A stretch of DNA of 64,000 nucleotides, taken from Rhizophagus irregularis. Its lineage: Eukaryota > Glomeromycota > Glomeromycetes > Glomerales > Glomeraceae. Where the stretch lies: NCBI RefSeq assembly GCF_026210795.1, contig NC_089438.1, forward strand, positions 434,001 through 498,000, in the 5' to 3' direction. The position numbers were made by a program, and so were the translations under genes. The notes beneath the pieces were generated by a model. It was not told the DNA's origin. It searched no databases and saw only the letters and a program-made list of their open reading frames with translations. The first letter of the stretch is position 1, and every line of letters starts with the position of its first letter. This document shows, piece by piece, positions 1 to 13,809 of the stretch.

Positions 1-103
1 AATTTTAGGTGGCTACTAGTGGTTAATCACTAAGTTGCCTTTTTTCCAAATAAAAAAAAATTAATTTTGTTATTATTATAAGAAAATCTCACATAAAATA
101 AGT

Positions 104-290
104 TAGTACCCATTTTACTTAAATGTTCGGGTCTAACCCAGGTTACATGAGTTAAATTATACTCGGTCGAGTCAAGGGTCAGGTTACGAAAATATGAGAC
201 TTGAATAAATATGAGCCTTATATTTTTTTATTCAGATCGGGTCAAATATTTCCTCAAAACCCGACCCGACTTGACCCGGTAGGAGCACTA
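104..290. mobile_element. Degraded hAT-like MITE with GGGTC-rich ends
   Basis: The right end reads ACCCGGTAGGAGCACTA, matching the ends of the element at 54813-55786, and the inside carries clustered GGGTC/GACCC words. The left end (TAGTACCC at 104) is a poor match and no clean 8-bp target duplication is left, so the left boundary is uncertain. Confidence 0.4.
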
Positions 291-298
291 ACAATAAC

Positions 299-3200
299 CA
301 ATCTTCATTTCCGGTTAATTAAAATTTTAACTGATTAACACTAACAAAACAAAATATAATTTTCTTAATAATTATATTTTATTTGCAGTCCTGATCTCTT
401 AGTCATCATGGCTAACCATTTCCATAATAATAATTTTTTTTTATTTTTCAATTTTTACTGTAGAGACTTGATGTTTAGTAAGAATTTTTTAGTCAATAAA
501 TTTGTGTGGAAATTTTTTTTAGTAAGATTGTTCTTAATTATATGGATATATAACAATATTAATAATTTTGTAATTAAATCTATTTGATAAATCTATATAA
601 ATAAAAAATTTGTCTGACATTTGGATTAGTCTCCATAACTTGAAATCCCATGCCATATAATTAAAATCCATGACATGCCTCTGCCTGATCTATTTATGGT
701 CAAGAATTATTCAATCTATATGAACTAATCCAATTTCAGTTAATGAAATTTTACCTGAATTTTTTTTTGATTATTAATTTTTTGTCCAATTTTTTTTTAA
801 AAAAAAAGAAACCCGTTTTTTAATTTTTAATTTTTTTTTAAATTGAAATTTTTTTTTATATTACTGTAAATAATCCTATTGTTTCAGTCTTTTATGACTG
901 ATTCTTTTTATATTATTTTTTTGGGCCAAAATATTGTTCTTTATTTACAGAATTTTTTTTGGTACTTATTTTTTTTCAAATTCCCTTTTTTGGAAATTTC
1001 CCTTTTTTAAACTGTTTTCTCTCTTTATCCTCAAATTTTTTTATTTTTTTTCTTTTTCCTTCAATTTTTTATTATTATTAAATAAAGAAATAAAATATTA
1101 TATTAAATATATTTACAAAATTATTATTTTTTAAAAAAAATCAATATATAGTAGGAAAATTGACTGACGTTAATAGAAAGATTATTAAGATTTTTCAATT
1201 AAATTAAATGCTGGATAAATAGTTTGAAGAAATTGTTAATTTAATAATAGATTATTATAACTAAATCCATATCTGAAATTCTCTAAATAAACACCAAATT
1301 TTTAAATAAAGATTTTAATTCAAATGATATAGTTAAATTAATAATTTATTGAGTAAAAAGAATAATAATAAATGAAATGAACAGATTCTAATACATTTAA
1401 TTGTTCAAATATTTTCCTAAGTTGCTTGGTTATAAGTTTAAGATTGATGTAATATAAAATAAATTATAAAATTTATAATTAATTAATAAAATATTTATAA
1501 CATTGTTTTTTACTTCAAATCACCGGGGGTGATCATCACCGTTGGCCAGAATTGTCAAATTTTACCGGCACTATATTTTTTTAATGCTGGTCGATCGTCA
1601 TAATTTCAGTCACCGGTGATCTGATAGTTAGAAAAATTCTATAATATTAAAGTTTTTTTTAAAATTTCATTCTATACTCAAACATCAAATCATATATTAT
1701 TATAAATATAATTTATATCATTAACTGTTAATACATATTATTTTGTTATTTTTTGTTAATAATTATTACCATATTAAATATCTAATTATAAACAAAAAAC
1801 TACTATAACCATTTTTAATTTACTTAGTATTACATTATAATACTTTCTATTTAAACAAACTCATTGGTTCCAGTGCAAAGCAACAGGTAACTGCTAGTAA
1901 TTAAAAAAGAATAATACAATTCATTCTGCTTTAGAATTTTTTTTTTTAAGAAAGAAAAAAAATATGTCATCAGCAGTATCTGTATTATGTCAAGTCAAAT
2001 CCAAAGGATTAGATAGTGGATTTATCAATGGTTTGGCAAACTATATGATTTCACCAAAAACTTTCATTTTATAAATACACAATTTGACATTTCTTAATAC
2101 AATATATAGTTATTTATTAGTATTATTCACTTCAAGTTATTGCCTCACATTAAACAGTTTAGAAACGCCTTATCAGGGACTAAGGCAACTTGTTAATTAA
2201 TAAAATTTCCTTATTTTTTGTAAAAAAAAATAATTTTTTTTCACAAAAGTAATGAATCTATAGTAATGTTGCATCTTTATATTTTGACAGATATTTTATT
2301 AGACATAACAGTGAGTTTTAAACAGTTTCATGTGACCAAGTTTAAAAGATAAAAATAAAAAATTTCAAAAAATTTGATTAGCAATCAAGTTAATAATTAT
2401 CACTATAAAAAAGGAAAAATCCTTTACGGTAGTATCTGCTGCTGCGACACACCCATCCAGGTTATAGGCTAATTTTCATCTATTATAATATTATTTCCTT
2501 ATAAAATCTTTGATCCAATAGATTTTATATGTACATTATTAAAGTATCTTTTTTAAGTTATATTATATTGCAATTATCTTTAACCTATTTGTTATTCCTT
2601 TTTATAAAAGGGTAATTGAATTCAATTTTAATAATATTTGTATCTCTAAAGTCTCAAACAAATAAATATAAAATATTATTTTTCAATTGTTCAAATTTAC
2701 AAGTGGGGAAGACCCTGTATCACATATTTGATATAGTCCATTGTCATTCTCTATAAATTAATAAAAAAGTTGTATATGATTCAATTATTTTATAGTTTGA
2801 CATTTATTCTAAAGAAGCCAAAATCAGAAGAATTATTGTAAATGTTTTTATATATCATTACATGATTATATATGATCGAAAATTTTATTTAATAAAAAAT
2901 TTAATATAATAATAAATAGAAATTTGTAAAAAAATTGTTAAAAAAAAAAAGTTGATGAAAATTTGCTCACAATAACATATCACAAACTACGTAAAATACC
3001 ATATGTTTAAATTTACCATCTTTATTAAATTTCATTAACTGATCATTATGGTTCTTCAAGTCCTGATAGAAAGATAGATGATTCTTTGATTATTATCAAT
3101 GTTGGTTAGTCCATGAAACCATCAATGTTATTGCTATTTATCTAAAAAAAGAAAAAAGTGAGTACTATTGAACCAAACAACATGAATATTTGGCATGGTA

Positions 3201-6200
3201 ACAGAACAAATTTCTTTGCAGGTAATGCCCATGCCTAGGTTTAAACACTACACTCATCAGGTTTTTCCCATAACAGAAAGCTAATTTCAGCCCTGCACCA
3301 AGTACTCTTACCCTGACGCCTGTTATTCATGCAGCAAAACTCAGACACACAACTTATTTGTGATACTAGGAATTTCTGAAATCAGAGAAGGACGTTCACA
3401 GTAACTGTGGCCACGATGTGCTTCCAGTTCTCTGATAATATATATATAAATGTGTATAAATATTGAAACTCCTAATAAAAATAAATCCATTAAAAGATAT
3501 CACAATGGTGGAGGTTCATAATTGTTCCTCCTTCAGAACAAAAGACCTCACATGACCCGTGAGAAAGATACATAATTATTCCTCCTGTAAAGAACAATAG
3601 TTCTCACATCTTTGTCATGCTATGGTGGTCTAGAATTGCCTTCTCAAACAACATGAAATTTAAAGATAAATAGTACCTTAATTAAACCTAATCATTATGA
3701 TTCTACAAGTCCAACAATAAAGATTTTAGAGCTAAAAGATGGTGAAATCTTTTATTAACCACTCAACTCCTGTGCATGTTGGCTTGACTAAGTACAAAAA
3801 TGTACAAAAAGATTAGTGCACTCACTAAACAAGTAACCCTCACAGTCATTCAAAATCTGACGATAAACATGAAATTACCTACCTTCGTTACCTGGAGATG
3901 GTTTCGTAAGTTACAGATTTTCCCAGCGTAACCTGAAAAAATGTCACGAAAAATCACATGAGATTTTCACCAGTTCCGTAATCATGCTGGCCATTTCGTG
4001 ACATTTTTTACAGTTACTGCGCCACACAAGAAAGCGATTTTGTTTTTGACCGACTTTTGTTGTTCATATAGACTGTCCCGCCATCTTTTTCTTGTTAGGA
4101 GAGTTTAGAACTCAGAAACAACATTATTATTAGCCTTTAGTTTATATTGTTCATATGGACCATCAAAGGACACTATACTTTGAAGACATAGTGATAGTGG
4201 GTTTTAAGTTCGTGTCTAAGTCTATAAAACATATATATTATCATGTAAATAACAATGAAGCGTATTGTTAGGTATGTAACGCTTGAAAAATTTTTGATTT
4301 CGCAAAAATTTTTAGTATATTTTCTTTGATGTGTTTATTGTGTAAAATTTTTTAAGAAAAAAATTTTTTGTAAGAAAAAAAAAAAGGAAATAAGGTCATT
4401 TTATATGTTTTATTGTTGTACAATTTTTTTATAAATTATTTACAATGACTCATTACAGTACTACAGTGCCGCGCCTTTAATGTCAACATAGTTACTGATC
4501 AATCTGATAATCTATCTATATTTATCAATAATTGTCATCGCGTCGGCGCGTCGCGTAATTGATTAAATTGATTATGTATTATATGTATTATATATTAAAC
4601 ATATACAATTTATTCCCTATAAAAAAAAATTTAAAAATTCTGGAAAAAACTCCAGTTTTTACTCCAAAGAAACTCAGACACGTGATCATTTTTTTCCGAA
4701 ATTTTTTTTAATTTGAATAGTTATCTTTTATGCAGAACGTGTAGACAACTAAAGAAAAAAACAAAAAATTTTATATTACGGTCGCTTCTGTTGAACAAGT
4801 TAATTGTAAATACTAAAATTTCTTCATTAAAAATCAACATCACGAAATGATCCAATTAGAATTCATCAAATTGTTGATCATATCTTCAAAGATATTATTA
4901 TACGGTATTATACGGCATTATACAAGTCATCTGTTTTAAATCATAAAATTTATTTAGCTTTTCTAAGTCTCCAACATGAAACGTGATTTGTATATCAGAA
5001 ATATATTATTTTTATGTTTAACAACAGCAGCGGTATGGTTTTTTTTTATTTTAACCTTTACAGAGTTTTATGACAAAAATACCAAGTGTAACTTATGAAA
5101 ATGGCTGTAAATAAATAATTATTTACTATTGGAAACGAAGTGCTGCATTAGATAATAATATTATAGGTTTGACATGCAATTTTTTAATAAGTTACTTATA
5201 TGTATTAGGATCACGAAGATATAGGACTAATCCTAAATATGATAATAGTATAGGATACTACTACTTCAGATTCATCTGCACTTTAGTTTTATCTGAATGG
5301 TAAGATAATGTAATAAGTAAAATAATTCTTTGAATTAATTAATTAATTAGTATTTTTTTTTTATAGACAGATGATAAAAGAGGCGGCGTAATTACTTAGT
5401 GATAGTGTACTTCATAAGTCCTGAGATAAATGACAATGGTGTTAATGTTATGGTTACGTTAATCCCTTATTCAATGACAATATTGTCAGCTAACTAGTTT
5501 CGTCTTACATTTTTTTTTATTTCAATTTCTAAATTAATTGTCCGGTTCCCTTGTATTATTTTATTTTATCTTATATAAATTGACATATTTTAATAATGAT
5601 AAAATTAAAAACTGATCTAGTAATAAAAAAAAACTAAATAATATTTGACATAAGTTTTTTATAATTCTGCCATTAAACCTTTAAAGGATTTGAATTTTTT
5701 TTTTCAAAAAAAAAGTAGATCGGTGTCTTTCTAATTATAGTTAGAACAATGATCTGTAAAATGAAGTACATTTGTGGCAAAGAGATAAGGCGTTTTTTTT
5801 TAATACAAATGTTAATATAAAATAATTTACTATACTATAAATGGTTTAAAGCAATTTATTTGTATTCCCAAATTTAAGATCAAAGTAATAAATTTAGACG
5901 GCTGTTACCGATTTTACTTTTGGTTTTCCCCTGTAGTAAGTCATGTGTTGGGCGATCTACAATGAATTTTTGAAATATTCACATAAAAAAATTATTAATA
6001 GAACCTAAAATTTATTTTTTTTTTCAAAAAAAAAGTGTTTATATTAAGCATAATTCTATTTTTACAAGTGCATAAATGTATTGTTATGAAAATAAACTAA
6101 ACATTTTTAATATCTCTTTAATTGGCAATTGCGAGAATTACTATATGTCTATACTGTATGTCCAAGGTTGATGATAAAGTGTACATTTTCTAACTCTTTG

Positions 6201-7440
6201 ATCCACTAACTAGAATCAAAAAGAGTTTAAATTCGGTCTGCATTAAAAATTCACATGACTAGACTCAGAAAGATCATCGGGCCGGACTCAGTAAGGATAT
6301 ACTCATAAGAGTAAATAAGATTTCCTTAGTGAAATTCTTTTGGCAAATACAAATGGTCGATCCATACAATTATATATTTTATTTATTGTCCTTTAAAATA
6401 CTAGTACGGTAACACTAGTATTATTTTAAGTGATTCGTAACCAAAACGATGGACGCTGGATAAATTTTATAAAACATTTTAACCATAACGTTGTGACTGA
6501 CATCGGATAAATTTTATATTAATTCCATCAAAAATAGTATTTCATGTAATTATTATTCACTAAATTAAATAAAATGAATAGCAAAAATTTCTGAGGCACG
6601 AAGGAAATCTTGAGTTTCACTTGAGGCAGTTTCTTTTTGATTACTTTGATTCAAAAGATAATTTAATTGTTAGGACATGAATTGATAACTTACGTCAAGA
6701 CTATATAATTTAATCGAGTATTTACTAAATAGATATATGAAACAATCTTTTTATGATAAAATCAATCTCATTTTTTCTATTGAAATATAAAAAATGCAAT
6801 TAATAGTTTTCTTATAATCCTTTTGATTATTGAAGAATCATGTAAACTTATCAACCATTTATATCTTTGATCAATTAACATTAATCAAATTAGGTAATTT
6901 TTATTCCAAAATTTCCGAATTAAATAATTAAATAATTTTTTTGCTTAAAAAAAATTTGTCATTTCCTTGGTATTATTTATTATGTAAAAATTATCTGAAC
7001 TGCGAAAATATAAAACATTTAAATATTAAATATATTTACATTCATATGGGAGAAAATTATATGACAACGAAATTTATAATCTTGAGTAACAGGTAAAAAA
7101 TTATGAACTTAATAAATAACGATAAATCAATATATAATTTTGGTCAATTTAATATTGCTGAAACATCTTATTGACTTTGAATAATACTTAACCATTGACT
7201 ATATAATAAAATGAAACATGAAAGTTATTTTAAAAAAAAAATTTTGATGGAATTTGGATAAATCTATTTTGAATAACTCTTGTATGATATGTGAAACATG
7301 ATATAAAAAATAATTAACTCAGCCATATAACACAAACTTTAATATTTTTACTTAAATTAAATCGTTATACTATATTATTGTCATAAAATGAGAATTTTAA
7401 TAAACAGACAAAAATTAATTTTTACTGAACCGATAAGTGT
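299..7440. other. Gene-poor AT-rich spacer
   Basis: Seven kilobases of A/T-rich sequence with long homopolymer runs. The only open frame of note (934-1134, plus) is a Phe/Ile/Leu-rich low-complexity translation of T-tracts and is not convincing. Apart from the repeat fragment at 3916-4030 I see no gene, tRNA or conserved motif. A CACCGG-containing patch at 1520-1625 may be a decayed inverted repeat. Confidence 0.6.
3916..4030. mobile_element. Partial copy of the MITE found intact at 34885-35126
   Basis: It starts GATTTTCCCAGCGTAACC, continues into an AAAAAATGTCACGAAA arm and has the facing arm TTTCGTGACATTTTTT about 70 bases later. The right tip is disrupted, so target duplications cannot be read. 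Confidence 0.5.
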
Positions 7441-7448
7441 ATAACAAC

Positions 7449-7878
7449 AGGACCCCGGACAATTATAATTAAGGTAATATCTTCTATGCTAAAAATTTAC
7501 CCTTGTCATCCTGAACTTACTTTCAAAGCTATAGATACAAAACTTTGCAATAATAATTGCCCTCCTATTATCTATAATTTTATTACTTAAAAAGTAATAT
7601 TTAATAATAGTAATTTTTATTTTTTTGTATATTTCTATGTATACCGATAGTGAAAAAGCGTATATTTTTTTGCCAAATTTTGCCTGTGTAATGATACTTA
7701 TCTCAAATTCTAATCAGTAGATTCACAAGATTTTGGTATCAAAAGATTCTTCTCTTCAAAAGAAACATTTTTTTCTATGGTAAAAAATAATATTAACTTA
7801 ATAAAATTACATGTTAAAAGAAAAATAAAGTTTAAAACATAGTAAGATATGACCTCAATTATAATTATCCGGGGTCCT
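7449..7878. mobile_element. 430-bp inverted-repeat element with 8-bp target duplication
   Basis: Terminal inverted repeats of about 22 bp start AGGACCCCGGA and run into AATTATAATT, with one mismatch between the ends. Both sides are flanked by the perfect direct repeat ATAACAAC (7441-7448 and 7879-7886). An 8-bp duplication fits hAT-type transposition. There is no coding sequence inside, so it is a non-autonomous element. Confidence 0.75.
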
Positions 7879-8335
7879 ATAACAACATTACTTGGTATTA
7901 ACTTTTATATCTATAACAAATTCTAATAGACATTAAATGTGTATATGGTATTTCGAAGTTTCAGTGATTGTTTATTGAGTTAAATTAACTGAAGTTATTT
8001 TCGCTTTCAATTTCTTTTACTTTGAGATAATTTAAGACATCAAGCTCCAGATTTTATCTTGAATGTTTGCTAGTGATAAATCTTCGTTAGTTATCAAAAA
8101 ATATATAGAATAAATTATATCCAGATGATATTACCTATTAATAATTCTGACTAATTCATTAACTGTTATTTGTTAAGCTTGTTAATTACTTAAATAATAT
8201 ATAATATCATTTATCATCATGATTTTTTATTAGATATAACTATTTAAAATTTATTTATAACCAATATGCCATACATAAAAAGATAATTTAATAATGTTAT
8301 TTAATTAAAATAATTCTCTGATTCGAAAGAAAACT

Positions 8336-10130
8336 TCATTCAATATTATTTTCATCATCTTGATTCATTTCATTAAGATCTATAAAATAAATAAATATAT
8401 ATATATATGAATAAAGCATCAATAAAATAAACCACTAAAGAATAAATATCTTACCTGATTCATCTAATTGGCAATCAAAACCTTCTGAAACTATAAATCG
8501 ATTAAATTAATATTAATAGAATATTAATTATATAAATTACCAATAAATATAATTACTTACATAATGTTGATTGAATAGTAGCACCTGTTAGAAAATATAC
8601 AAATAATTAGCAACATAAATAATTTTTCATTAAAAAGTAATTAGATTAAATTACCTGAATTTACTGGTTCAGGAAGATTTTTGAAATTTAAAAGTCTACT
8701 AGTATAGATTGCTTGTGGATGTGTTTGAATGTTATTAGATCTTTTTTCACTTGTTCTGTTTAATTTGATTCTATCATCATATTCATTATCAAACCTTCGA
8801 AATTCCTCAAGTTTTTGATACAATTCTTCAGCAGTTGGTCTATTTTCTGTTTTAGCATCCCAACATTTAGTAATCAAATCTGCAAGCAATTTTGGTGTAT
8901 ATTTAAAAATATTTGGTCTAAGTCCTTTACATATTTTAATAGCTAAAGCAGGATTATGAGGAATATTATTATAAGGAGTTTCTTCAGATATATATTCATT
9001 CATCATTATTCCAAATGAATAAATATCAGATGCTTTTGTATATTGATATCCACGTAAAACTTCTGGTGCCACATAAGGTAATACTCCATAAATTCCTTCT
9101 TGTTTAACTGATTGCTTTTCGTTATTTGCTGGTTGACACATTCCTAAATCACTTATATATGCCAAAGCAACATTATACAATATATTACCTGAATGAAAAT
9201 CTTTATGAACTTTTCCAGCATTGTGAATATCTAGAAGTCCATTTGCAATGTATCTTAAACTACTAATTTTTGAATAATAACTTAATTCATTATTTAAATA
9301 GTAATTTCTTAAATTTCCATTTTTACAATAGTGTAAAACCATCATATAATCTTTAGTATTTGGATCTTGAGTTATTCCATAACATTGAATAATGTTCCAA
9401 AGACAAATATGAAGATGAGATTTAATCTAACAAAAATATTGAAAAATGATAAGTTTTTAACAAATATATAAATAATGCATAAATAAAAATTTTAAATAAA
9501 TTGCATTTCTTATTTTAATTACCTCATCTAAAAATTCTGTACTTATACAAGAAGAATTATCCAAACTTTTTAATGCAACTTTCTCATTACTAACTCTTCG
9601 CCATTTTTGATTTTCAATATTCCAAGAAATAATATTTCCTACAAGCCATACAGCTGAATATATTTTACCATATCCACCTCTGGTAATATAAGTAATATCG
9701 TTAACATTTTCAAAAGGTATCCATTCAAGATATTTACTATAATGTACAGCATTAAGTTGTGATTGTTGAATAAATTTATCAATATCTTTATTTCCACTAG
9801 TCCAATTTTTAAAGTTATCTCTAAATCTTTTAGCATTACAAGATTGACACCATTCAAATCCTGTTCCAGGTTCATTACATTCTCCACATATTCCATATAC
9901 TTGTTTTCTTTTTTCTAAGTCATTCATATAAACTGTTTTTTCATTTGCCTCTTCTATTAATTCAGTAGTTGAAATTGTAACATGTAGCTTTTAAAGTAAA
10001 TAATTAAAAAAAATTCTATTATTATTTAAAAAATAATGTTATTATTAATAACGATAAAGTGAACTGTTATTACCTGATAATCATAATTGTATTTCTTCCA
10101 TAAACTTTTAAAATTTTCTTTAGAGTTCAT
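8336..10130 (-). CDS. Protein kinase, tyrosine-kinase-like, with N-terminal CxxC zinc module
   Basis: Six exons with GT-AG introns can be joined into 465 residues: 10130-10074, 9987-9523, 9426-8655, 8584-8561, 8490-8455 and 8379-8336. Residues 53-69 carry CGEC and CQSC, a probable zinc-binding pair. The kinase domain starts near residue 115 with glycine loop RGGYGKIY and VALK lysine near 159, then catalytic loop HKDFHSGN (Asp near 250), DLG in place of DFG, and APE. The tail has a TSRLLNF motif and an acidic end. All key catalytic residues are present, so an active cytoplasmic Ser/Thr or dual-specificity kinase is likely; the substrate is unknown. The start was chosen because exon 1 (MNSKENFK) splices in frame and resembles the start of the large kinase at 33747. 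Without it, Met at 9927 would begin the protein. A decayed duplicate lies at 45921-47580. Confidence 0.85.
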
Positions 10131-11450
10131 TTTGGATATTCCCATATGATTTAGGTTGTACAGTATATACTATATAGATTGCAATCTACTTATTAAATCC
10201 AAAGATAACAAGTATCGTTACTTTAATGAAGCGTAAAAATATAAAAAAAAAGTAACGGAGTTCGGGTAAATTTATTCGCAAATAAATTCTTGTGCAACAT
10301 GTGTAACGTTCATAAAAATTTCTATAAATAGTATGGTATAAACCTGGGTTACAATTGATCGGCATAAATGAAGATTAGAAAATTTTCGCTGATAAATTGG
10401 ATTAACTAAAATTGTTTTCTAAAATTGATATCCCTATTATCCCTATAAAAAATTTTATCCGTTATTTTTTGTAAAAACTCTGTAAAAAGTAACTTTTACC
10501 GGATCCATGAAAATAATTCGATAAATTCCATGATATAAGGTTATTAATTCCGGAAATATGAGCCTTTTTTCGGAAAAAAAATGGAATATAAAAAATGGAT
10601 CGACTTTTTTTTTACAAGGTATAATGATATTTATATTAAAGTTAAAATGATTTCTAACTCAGTCTTCAACTACTTTTACTTAAATGATCATTACATTAGT
10701 TATTTAGTAGGAATTGAAAAGAATGGCTCATACATTGCAGAAATTTTTAAAATCGAAACCATATCGTGACCAAGTCGAAATTTTATCATAAACCTTATAA
10801 CCAAGGTTTGGTCACGATATGGTCTCACATCGTTACAATAAGTTCAAGTCTATCGTATGTATAAAGTTGATGCATATTAAGGAGATCGTCACCTGATTTA
10901 ACTGGGTCGTACAAATATCGTATCGAGATTAGTCACATATATATTAGAAATATATTAAAGTTGTATTTAATATATATAAAAGTTATATTTAATGCATATA
11001 AAAGTCATATTTAATGTATCGTAAATTTGCGTTTACTTTATAGTTAACATATCGTGAAGTTGTATTTAATTTATATATAAGTTATGTTTAACATATTGTA
11101 ATATTGCATTTGATTTATATAAAGTTATATTTAACATGTCGTAAAATTGTATTTAAAGATCAAATTAATTTTTATTTTCAATGTCGCAAATAAATCATAA
11201 AAACTCAACTCTAATTAAGAAAAAAAGTATTCTATCTAAATCCTATTGTATGTAAGTTTGTTGTTCTAAATCATGAATAAAATGAAATTTTTTTATGAAC
11301 AGTAATTAATAAATAAATAATAAACATTAAACGGCTTTGAAAAATATAAATTTCGCATATACAAATCAAATTCTGCCATAATATCCTTAATGTCGCAATC
11401 TTAATGCCGTAAAATGTTCTAAAAATTTAGAAAATTAAAAATAAACGATT
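10131..11450. other. Spacer upstream of kinase, with small inverted and tandem repeats
   Basis: A 15-bp inverted repeat, CCATATCGTGACCAA at 10759-10773 and its complement at 10808-10822, forms a short hairpin. From about 10920 to 11165 a degenerate tandem repeat built on TTATATTTAA(C/T)AT and TCGTAAA words is visible. The small plus-strand frame 10581-10769 has no recognisable motif. Confidence 0.5.
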
Positions 11451-11459
11451 CCCGTCCTC

Positions 11460-12430
11460 CTCTAATTCTCCTTACCTCATCAGCACAAAGTCTAATTCGT
11501 CCATTTCAACCCCAAAATGCTGGCGTCTCTATTATAAAAGAAAAAGAAACATTAGTAAACGTTTCTTAAAAATAAATTTAAAAAAACACTACTCTCAATT
11601 TACCCGTAAAGCTAAGTCCATTCCAAGAGTCCGGTGTCTACAAAAGAAGAAAGAACGTTAAAAACATTCCTTAATTAACATATACCACCCATCCCATTTA
11701 CCTGCTGGTTGTCTCATTCGTCCGGGTTTGGGCTCCTACAAAGAAAGTGTATTTATATAAAAAAAAGAAATAAAAAGAAATTTTAGTTAAAAAACCGAAA
11801 AATAATGAAAAAAAGAAAATTAAAAAAGGTTTCTATTTAAAGAACTTAAAAAATAAAAAATAAAAAATAAAAAGAAATTTCGGTTAAAAAACTGAAAAAG
11901 AATAAAAAAAAGAAAATTAAAAAATGGTTTCGGTTTAAAAAACTGAAAAAAAGAAAATAAAAAAAAATTTCGGTTTAAAAGAACCAAAAAAGAATATAAA
12001 ATTTTAGTTTAAAAAACTGAAACAAAAAATAAAATAAAATAAAATTTGGTTTTTTAAACCGAAAAGAATCTTCTTGTTCAATCAAATCACATATGTCAAT
12101 ATCGATCATTCTTGAATATTACGACATCTTTAGTCGTTTGTTCATCCAGATTTCCTAAGTAAAGAAGGGAAACGTTAATTACGTTCCCTGAAAGTAAAAA
12201 AATAAAAAAAAATAAAGAAACGAACTTACCTAGTCGTTCTTTTATTCTTTTAAACCCTGGTCTTTCGTCCGTCCAGGTTTCCTAAAGAAAAAGAAGGGAA
12301 ACGTTAATTACGTTCCCTGAAAGTAAAAACTAAAATAAAGAAACGGCGAACCTACCTAGTTCATTCTTTTATTCTTTTAAACCCTGGTCCTCCAGCTTTG
12401 TCTGTTCATCCAGGTTTCCAAAAAAAAAAA
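11460..12430 (-). repeat. Degenerate tandem repeats with exon/intron-like punctuation
   Basis: Read on the minus strand, blocks of about 50 bases (for example GAAACCTGGACGGACG to GAACGACTAG) are preceded by CTTCTTTTTCTTTAG and followed by GTAAGTTCG, like small exons. The block ending near 12147, 12273 and 12411 recurs about every 126-138 bases. Two further exon-like islands lie at 11460-11520 and 11600-11640. Between 11740 and 12060 the spacer is an A-rich repeat with a TTTCGGTTTAAAAAACTGAAA motif. The blocks do not keep one open frame, so a live gene is not supported; a relic of a repeated-exon gene or a satellite is possible. Confidence 0.45.
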
Positions 12431-13800
12431 TTTTTTTAAAAAAAATGTAAAAATTTATTTTATTCGGAACAATATGTGAAGATTATTGGATCAGAAGATT
12501 TTTATTAACGTTAAGGATAAGACAGTATCTTTCGGTTATTTTATTAGGAATAAAGTTGTAATATTGTTCGAAGTCAATAGAAATATGAAGTAGTTCCTAA
12601 TAAAAGAAAACTACTTTGCTTTTAAAGAATAAAGATAAACTTTTAAGTCAAAGTTATTTCTAAAAAACGTGAAGATGCGAAGCTTATTTAAACTTTGTTA
12701 AACAATAGAATAAAAAAGTATAAAATCGACGTATGCAGATTGAATTGCATATCATTACTAATTTAGGTCAAATTTTTCCTAAATTGGCCGAATTTTTGGA
12801 GGTTATTTTGACTAGTGAATCGTGTAGTTAAATTACTTTCCTTTTTATAATTAATAAATTTTTCGTTAACCAGTAAAAAAAAAAAAAAAATAGTTAAATT
12901 ACTTTCTGTAAAAAAAAAAAAGTAGTTAAATTACTAAATTTACACTACAAAACTTAACTTTTGGGGTTAAAATTTACACTATAATATAAAATTTAACTTT
13001 CAATTAAAAAAATTTGAATAAAAAAATATATATTTTCACATAAATATATTTTGATTAATATATTTTTTCGATTAAAAAAAATTAAAACCTTTCTGTTTCA
13101 AAGGTAACATTATCAATTTACCAAAAATATTTTTAGAATTTTTCATCTATTTCTTTTAAGGGATCCATTTTTAATTCTTTAATAATAACGCAATTCATTA
13201 GAAACTATTATTTATGGTAAACTATTATGCTAATCATTATGTGTTAAGAAACATATCAATTAAAATAATACAACGTAATATTATTGAACAATTCGAATAA
13301 TCGTTTTATTCTGATTATTCTAATTATTATTAGAAATTGGTCTGTTACATATAGAATTCACATGATTAGGACACTGAATTTATGATGATTACTAATTTGG
13401 TCACAAAATTTACCACTTAAACTACAGTTTATTGCTAGTTATATTATAAAATTAATTTAAATATAAAAATAAAGTAAAATACAAATATATTATGAAAAGT
13501 TCTTTCCTAACTATTGCAAACTAAACAAAAAGAAACTTTAATTTTCTAGTAGTTAAACCCACTTCTCCTAACTACTTATAAGTCTAGATTAATCCAAGTC
13601 TTCTAGAATCTAACAACCTAAAAAACAAAAAAAAAAGAAACATAAGAATGTCAATTACGAGCCAAACTTCCCCTGTAATCATTCAAATCTCCAAGAGTTG
13701 GCATTTTTAAAGTTTGGAGTAAGAGTAACAGAAAGACCCACAAAAAAGAAAAACATGCTGAAGCATTCCACAAAAAGAAACAATTTACAAAAAGAAACAA
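12431..13800. other. AT-rich spacer
   Basis: No gene recognised. Sequence is A/T-rich with several poly(A) runs; a TAGTTAAATTACTTTC word repeats at 12824-12930. Confidence 0.5.
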
Positions 13801-13809
13801 CTCATGAAA

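Noticed and set aside
934-1134. Phe/Leu-rich plus-strand frame that could pass as a membrane peptide
   Set aside because: It is a translation of T-runs in AT-rich spacer.
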